28,079 bases of DNA from positions 1-28,079 of the forward strand of contig DMES01000022.1 in assembly GCA_003450815.1 (NCBI GenBank), read 5' to 3'. Made by a program: the position numbers and the translations under genes. The DNA comes from Elusimicrobiota bacterium (GTDB taxonomy: Bacteria > Elusimicrobiota > Elusimicrobia > Elusimicrobiales > UBA9959). Shown here one piece after another: positions 24,056 through 28,079 of the stretch (positions are counted from its first letter, which is position 1; every line of letters starts with the position of its first letter). The notes beneath the pieces are model-generated. The model did no database searches, was not told the DNA's origin, and saw nothing but the letters and a program-made list of their open reading frames with translations.

Positions 24056-24598
24056 TCAGGAACCTTTTAGAACAATCCCGCGAAGCAAAACGACGGCATA
24101 AACGCCCAGATGAAGCTGTGTTTTGAATTCCCCCGACAAAATCATCCGGTTAAGGTTTTCCACTGTTACATGCTTAACCGTTAAACCCTGTTCCGCCTGC
24201 GCAGTGTTACCGGCAACGGCCGCCCTCGCAAAGAACGAATGAGAATCAATTTGAAGACGGCCTGTATCGGGATGATGTTTGCCCAGGTATATCAATTCCC
24301 GCACGATAAGGCCCGTTTCTTCCTCCACTTCCCTTTTGGCCGCCTCGGCCGGAGATTCACCCTGATCAACCGTTCCGCCGGGGAATTCCCATGTATATTC
24401 CTCAACACAGGGCCTGAACTGATTGACGAGGGCTATCTTCCCATCCTCAAGCTGAGTCATAACGCTCACATAAGCAGGCTGAGTGATACAGTAGAAGGAT
24501 TCGTCATTCTTTCCGGGGTGTAATTCCACCACTTTCTCGATAAGCCGCAGCCATGGCGTTGTGTGAATGATATGGCGCGATAATATTCTAGGCATCAT
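24056..24598 (-). CDS. Nudix hydrolase, ADP-ribose pyrophosphatase-like
   Basis: The 180-residue protein has a complete Nudix box at 75-97, G-x5-E-x7-REVEEETGL, with EFPGG before it and a conserved N-terminal strand region. The length and the EFPGG start suit ADP-ribose and nucleotide-sugar pyrophosphatases. In this place it may remove nucleotide sugars or balance their pools; that is inferred. Two adjacent ATG codons (24598 and 24595) are both possible starts and the Shine-Dalgarno is weak. It lies 38 bases before the dehydrogenase. Upstream spacing is 135 bases, so it may have its own promoter. Confidence 0.9.
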   Translation of the reverse strand: MMPRILSRHIIHTTPWLRLIEKVVELHPGKNDESFYCITQPAYVSVMTQLEDGKIALVNQFRPCVEEYTWEFPGGTVDQGESPAEAAKREVEEETGLIVRELIYLGKHHPDTGRLQIDSHSFFARAAVAGNTAQAEQGLTVKHVTVENLNRMILSGEFKTQLHLGVYAVVLLRGIVLKGS

Positions 24599-24733
24599 TC
24601 TTTAATTTGCCGGATTTTTCCTACGTATTGAAATTTGGAATGCATAAAACAATATTATATATCAATTATACGTCGGCGGGATATGTTCATTTGTACAATC
24701 GCGCATAGCCAAAAACCATATCGCAAGCCGCAT
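24599..24733. other. AT-rich gap with two TATAAT sequences on the minus strand
   Basis: Read on the minus strand, TATAAT occurs at 24670-24665 and 24659-24654. Neither has a recognisable -35 element at 16-18 bases. They could drive the Nudix gene and the genes behind it, or simply reflect the AT-rich stretch. No terminator or coding signal is seen. Confidence 0.35.
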
Positions 24734-26572
24734 CTACCCGGCCTTGATCCCCTGAGCCGCATACCCCGAAGAGCTTCCGCCTTTCGTCACGGCTTTTTCG
24801 TGGCCCAGCGGGCGGCATAATGTTTTCGAATAGACTTTAAATTCCTGTTCGAGCATGATATACAGATAGTTTTTATAAAAAGCGTCCAAAAAGTTTTTAT
24901 CCCGCCTGAATTCCTTGAGCAGCTTATGGTTTTTAGGAAATTCCGCGTCGTTTATTGCCGGGTCTCTCAAGGACAAGTCTTTTATTCTGGGAGGCACCCC
25001 GTGCCGCATATAGTTAATATCGTTCATTATGTAATAGCCGCTCCCGGCTGCCTTATTTATGGAGTAATTCAAAATATCAAACGGAGGACATGATGCAAAT
25101 CCGAAATAGGGATAACCGGACATGTTTATGGAGCTGTTCTTGGGGATAGACGAACTTATCCATTTCCCCGCCTCAATTAAATTCTTCTGGTTGGCGGCAA
25201 GAACAAGCTGATAGTAGCTGGAATTCGCAAACGTGAAGAGAACGGCAAAAAGCGCCAAAACTTTATAAGGCAGCCGCCATTTTACCGCGTCCCCGATATG
25301 CGTGATAACATTGCCCGAGATAAGCACGGAAAGGGGGACCAGGAGCATTGAATAATGAGGCACATCCCAGTGGACGTTGGAAGTGTAAAAATAAAACGGC
25401 AAAAAAATGATTAAAATCAGCCATTCCCTTTTGCCTCCCCTGGCGATAAAAAAACCCGTTCCGATTACTGTGGTTATATACAGCGGATAGCCGAGTATCT
25501 GGTGCAATGCCGACACGGAGTAATGGACCATTTTATATAAAGCCGGTTCAAAAGGCTGCACTGAGGACAGGTGGACCAATTCCCGAAACACTTCGCCGAA
25601 AGAAGTCAGATAAAACGGGTTAGTAGCCAAAAAAGCCAGGCTAAATCCAAAAAACACCCAGAACAGATCAAAGGATACAAACCCGCACTTCTTTTCGCTT
25701 TTATGGAAAATATGGGCAAGAATGGGCGATAATATTAAAATTCCGCTCAGGAACATAGCGCCCATGGAGAGGCCCGCAAAAACCCCGGAAAAAAAAGAGT
25801 TTTTTCCAAACCCAGTTTTATCTTCCGCCATTTTAAACGAAAAATACAGGGATGCAAGCGCAAACGGGATAAAAAACGCAAACGGTTTGAAACTGTGGGC
25901 CTCCGCGCTTAATGACGGGACAACAGCCATAAATGCGGCGGAAAACAGCCCTGTGTATAAATTAAAAAATTTTAGTCCGATAAAAAAGATCAAAGGCACG
26001 CTTAATGCGCCGAATATTCCCCCCAATATTTTCGGGATCGCGTACAGCTTTTGCGCGTCGCCAGTATTCAAAAAATAATATTCGATATCCGGAGTCAATT
26101 TTATAATACCGAGCTTTTCACAGATCTTCAACGCCGCTCCGCAGGAGTAAAGATAAAAACCGCCGTAATGAAATACATGGGGATTGAAGTTACCGTGGCC
26201 CAACTGCGAGATGGAAACAAGGGTTTTTTGTTCATCCGGCCAGCGCGTTTGCAAAAGGGCCGACCGCATGGAATGAATCTTTTGTTCTTCTACCCTTATA
26301 TTTTTGTTATTCAGCCTGACTGTGACCTGTTTTTCTGAAGGCATGTACATCTTCATTAATTCCAGTTCGGTTTGTTTCTGATAATCGGTATAAACCTTGT
26401 CGCGCAGCTGTTTCATTACAGTGCTGAGACCGGCCACCGTCTCCCGACCGCCGAAAACCAGATTAATCTGTTCCGGGGATGGGAGCCCTATTTTGACATT
26501 AACAACATTTAATGCCAGCGAAACGAATGTGAGGAATACAATGATCGCAATAATCCCTGCTTTGTTTTTCAT
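24734..26572 (-). CDS. GT-C (PMT/ArnT-like) membrane glycosyltransferase
   Basis: The 612-residue membrane protein starts with a helix (about 5-25) and a long, charged first outer loop. The loop holds RWPDEQKT (D113, E114) and GNFNPHVFHYGG (127-138), the acidic and NPH-F-Y signatures of GT-C enzymes of the PMT_2 type, which transfer sugars from polyprenyl phosphates outside the membrane. About ten more hydrophobic segments follow, then a C-terminal soluble region of roughly 150 residues. The long loop before the DE pair is unusual: the first acidic motif normally comes about 30-50 residues from the start. Start ATG 26572 has AAGGA nine bases before it. It opens the minus-strand group. Sugar and acceptor not known. 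Confidence 0.8.
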   Translation of the reverse strand: MKNKAGIIAIIVFLTFVSLALNVVNVKIGLPSPEQINLVFGGRETVAGLSTVMKQLRDKVYTDYQKQTELELMKMYMPSEKQVTVRLNNKNIRVEEQKIHSMRSALLQTRWPDEQKTLVSISQLGHGNFNPHVFHYGGFYLYSCGAALKICEKLGIIKLTPDIEYYFLNTGDAQKLYAIPKILGGIFGALSVPLIFFIGLKFFNLYTGLFSAAFMAVVPSLSAEAHSFKPFAFFIPFALASLYFSFKMAEDKTGFGKNSFFSGVFAGLSMGAMFLSGILILSPILAHIFHKSEKKCGFVSFDLFWVFFGFSLAFLATNPFYLTSFGEVFRELVHLSSVQPFEPALYKMVHYSVSALHQILGYPLYITTVIGTGFFIARGGKREWLILIIFLPFYFYTSNVHWDVPHYSMLLVPLSVLISGNVITHIGDAVKWRLPYKVLALFAVLFTFANSSYYQLVLAANQKNLIEAGKWISSSIPKNSSINMSGYPYFGFASCPPFDILNYSINKAAGSGYYIMNDINYMRHGVPPRIKDLSLRDPAINDAEFPKNHKLLKEFRRDKNFLDAFYKNYLYIMLEQEFKVYSKTLCRPLGHEKAVTKGGSSSGYAAQGIKAG

Positions 26573-26666
26573 CTCTTGAATCCTTAAAGAAAGAAGCGTT
26601 TCACGGGAATGTCCTCAATGTACCAATGCAGCAGATCGGTGCGGGTATGCAGTCGCGGCCTGGCTA

Positions 26667-26672
26667 ATTATA
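26667..26672 (-). promoter_or_regulatory. -10 element for the minus-strand group
   Basis: TATAAT read leftward is a perfect -10 box, preceded on its upstream side by a run of A (T7 at 26675-26681 on the plus strand). No -35 match was found at 16-18 bases. It would give a leader of about 85-90 bases before the ATG at 26572. Confidence 0.4.
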
Positions 26673-26700
26673 CCTTTTTTTATGTTTTTATGGCCGCTCA

Positions 26701-26709
26701 CCCCCCCCC
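26701..26709 (+). repeat. Nine-base C homopolymer in a promoter region
   Basis: Nine C in a row end 19 bases before the plus-strand TATAAT at 26729, which puts the tract at or just upstream of the -35 zone. Such tracts can change length by slippage. No other run of this length of C or G was noticed in the window. Confidence 0.6.
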
Positions 26710-26728
26710 GAACTGAAAAACTTTTTTA

Positions 26729-26734
26729 TATAAT
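26729..26734 (+). promoter_or_regulatory. -10 element for the divergent GT-C gene
   Basis: TATAAT is perfect, but the -35 position is taken by the C tract and CCCCGA-like sequence. The expected leader is about 60 bases. Confidence 0.4.
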
Positions 26735-26763
26735 ATCCATAGAGATCTGTTCCCCGGGCAATG

Positions 26764-26786
26764 GAATTGCGCATGCCTGGCAATTC
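26764..26786 (+). repeat. Inverted repeat in the leader of the GT-C gene
   Basis: GAATTGC (26764-26770) and GCAATTC (26780-26786) are perfect inverted arms around a nine-base loop. It sits between the expected transcription start and the Shine-Dalgarno AAGGAG at 26794-26799, so it may be an RNA hairpin or an operator. No T tract follows it. Confidence 0.4.
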
Positions 26787-26803
26787 AACTGATAAGGAGC
26801 TCC

Positions 26804-28042
26804 ATGAAATCCCGCGATATCAGCACGCCTGTCTATATTTTTCTCGCCGCTCTGGCTGTAAGGCTGGTCTACGTAGTGTTTTTCTTCGGGCTGACACTGG
26901 TTCTTGATGCCGATTCCGCCGACTACCTTGGTTACGCGAAAAACATTGTCGCGGGCCTGGGGTTTACGAATGGGACATATCATGCTTCCCGCCCCCCGGG
27001 CTACTCTTATTTCATAGCGGCTGTCTATTCCATTTTTGGACAATCTGTCCCTATATTGAAAACAGCGCAGATATTCGTAAGCGCCCTGATCCCCGTGTTT
27101 ATTTATCTGATCGGCCGCCGAGTGACCAGCAGGAAAACCGCCGTTATCGCCGGGGGATTTGCGTGTTTGTATTTTGGGCTTGTCCGCGAGCCGGCCCGTA
27201 TTTTAAGCGAATCGACTTTTACCTGCCTGTTTGCTTTCTCCATTCTGCTACTGTTGGAATCCGGAAAGAGCAAGGCGTACGCCGCCGCCTGTGGCGCGGC
27301 GCTTGCCTTTACCGCGCTGACCCGGCCGGTGGGGCTTTTGGTGCCGCCCTTCGCTATTTTGTGGCTCCTTCTCAGATTTCCCGCTAAAAAAGCGTTGAAA
27401 ACCGGCGTTATGGTTCTTCTGGCCTTTGTGGCCATAATGACTCCATGGTGGTACCGGAACTACCGTGTTTTCGGAGCATTTATACCGGTATGCCTTGAGA
27501 CCGGTTTTGCCACGAAAGCAACACATGCCCCCCCACATTCCCCGCCGCAGTATCTATGCTCCAATGAGAACCTTCCCGAGCTTGAAAAAGACCGGCAGGA
27601 TTTGAAAGATGGCTTATCTGTTATCAAGGCGCGGGGCGCCAGGGAATTCCTGAAAGGAGGTTTGATTACAATGTTCACATTCTTGTACCCGTTTATGCCG
27701 GCATACGATTTGACTTACGTCCTCATCATCCCGTTATGGCTGTTCGGGGTGTATTTTGTGCTCAGGACAAAAAACATCCAGGCGCTTTCGCTTTTCGTCA
27801 TGTTTGAATATTTCCCTCTCACCTTCGCTTTTTGCGGCACAACCCGGTACCGTCATACACTCGGACCGTATTTTATCCTTCTGGCGGCAATCGGCGCGGA
27901 AGAACTCTGGCGCAGGATAAAAGACAAAAAACTTGAAAAAGCCGCCTTGTCCGCCGCCGGCCTATGGATCGGACTTAATCTCACCATTTTAATTTATTCC
28001 GAACCTGTACGGCTCTTGGTCAAAAGAACGTTTTGGCAATAA
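26804..28042 (+). CDS. GT-C (GT39/PMT_2-like) membrane glycosyltransferase
   Basis: The 412-residue protein has about ten membrane segments and the GT-C pattern: after a first helix (8-33) comes DADSADYLGYAKNI (D35, D37, D40), the first-loop acidic motif, then SRPPGYSYFIA (62-72). This is typical of PMT_2-like transferases that use polyprenyl-phosphate sugars. It is shorter than ArnT (about 550 residues) and lacks a sizeable soluble C-terminal domain. A good Shine-Dalgarno, AAGGAG, ends four bases before the ATG. It is divergent from the other GT-C gene and stands alone up to the end of the window, with 37 bases after its stop. Specificity is not known. Confidence 0.85.
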   Translation: MKSRDISTPVYIFLAALAVRLVYVVFFFGLTLVLDADSADYLGYAKNIVAGLGFTNGTYHASRPPGYSYFIAAVYSIFGQSVPILKTAQIFVSALIPVFIYLIGRRVTSRKTAVIAGGFACLYFGLVREPARILSESTFTCLFAFSILLLLESGKSKAYAAACGAALAFTALTRPVGLLVPPFAILWLLLRFPAKKALKTGVMVLLAFVAIMTPWWYRNYRVFGAFIPVCLETGFATKATHAPPHSPPQYLCSNENLPELEKDRQDLKDGLSVIKARGAREFLKGGLITMFTFLYPFMPAYDLTYVLIIPLWLFGVYFVLRTKNIQALSLFVMFEYFPLTFAFCGTTRYRHTLGPYFILLAAIGAEELWRRIKDKKLEKAALSAAGLWIGLNLTILIYSEPVRLLVKRTFWQ

Positions 28043-28079
28043 CCTTTCGTAAACTCCCCCAGAAGCTCACGTAATTTTA

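Larger units (their letters stand above)
26573..26803. other. Divergent promoter region between two GT-C genes
   Basis: This 231-base gap has a TATAAT for each direction: 26672-26667 on the minus strand and 26729-26734 on the plus strand. A run of nine C (26701-26709) lies between them, and a perfect inverted repeat (26764-26786) stands in the plus-strand leader. Neither -10 element has a clear -35 element. No coding signal is seen. Confidence 0.5.

Noticed and set aside
1..28079. CRISPR array, tRNA, rRNA, IS element or prophage genes
   Set aside because: I saw no regular direct repeats, no transposase or integrase motifs, no structural phage genes and no RNA gene signature.

Overview
The window holds secA followed by a dense surface-glycan and lipid-type biosynthesis region of 22 protein-coding genes. 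There is no RNA gene, insertion sequence, CRISPR array or prophage that I could recognise. Coding strategy, Shine-Dalgarno sequences and sigma70-like promoters are bacterial. Four radical-SAM proteins, three of them of the cobalamin-binding BchE-like type, suggest an anaerobic or microaerophilic life. Polyprenyl-type glycosyltransferases, nucleotide-sugar enzymes and a MurJ-family flippase suggest an organism with an elaborate cell envelope. Clusters of this style are common in poorly cultured phyla such as Elusimicrobiota and Omnitrophota, but that placement is only an impression. Base composition is mixed: most genes look GC-rich, while a few (6287-7729, 22091-22828, 24734-26572) are visibly AT-richer.

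Layout. (1) 34-2643, minus: secA. (2) 2876-10956, plus: six tightly packed genes behind a good promoter at 2747-2776. They encode a DPM1/GtrB-like glycosyltransferase, a radical-SAM protein with a Cys-rich C-terminus, a methyltransferase with hydrophobic C-terminal segments, a B12-type radical-SAM protein, a tandem SDR-SDR fusion and a second B12-type radical-SAM protein. (3) 11101-11817, plus: a zinc-ribbon protein joined to an M50-like membrane metalloprotease, with its own promoter and almost no leader. (4) 11954-16741, plus: a DegT-family aminotransferase, a MurJ-family flippase, a third B12-type radical-SAM protein and a small methyltransferase, overlapping or nearly so. (5) 16805-26572, minus, convergent with (4): a GT-C membrane protein (24734), a Nudix hydrolase, a UDP-sugar dehydrogenase, a methyltransferase, an RmlD-like reductase, a GT2 glycosyltransferase, an NAD-dependent epimerase, a TylCIII-type sugar C-methyltransferase and a polytopic membrane protein. 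(6) 26804-28042, plus: a second GT-C membrane glycosyltransferase, divergent from (5).

How they may work together (inference). Group 5 looks like supply and assembly of an unusual sugar: oxidation to a uronate, reduction or epimerisation, C-methylation, transfer to a polyprenyl carrier, and final GT-C transfer outside the membrane. Group 4 adds an amino-sugar step, a candidate flippase and a B12 radical-SAM modification. Group 2 has the most unusual composition. Three radical-SAM enzymes, a two-domain SDR and a methyltransferase with membrane-seeking segments, led by a polyprenyl-phosphate glycosyltransferase, could build or modify a lipid or lipid-linked product by radical chemistry. I know of no characterised pathway with this gene set, so it is the main candidate for an undescribed system here.
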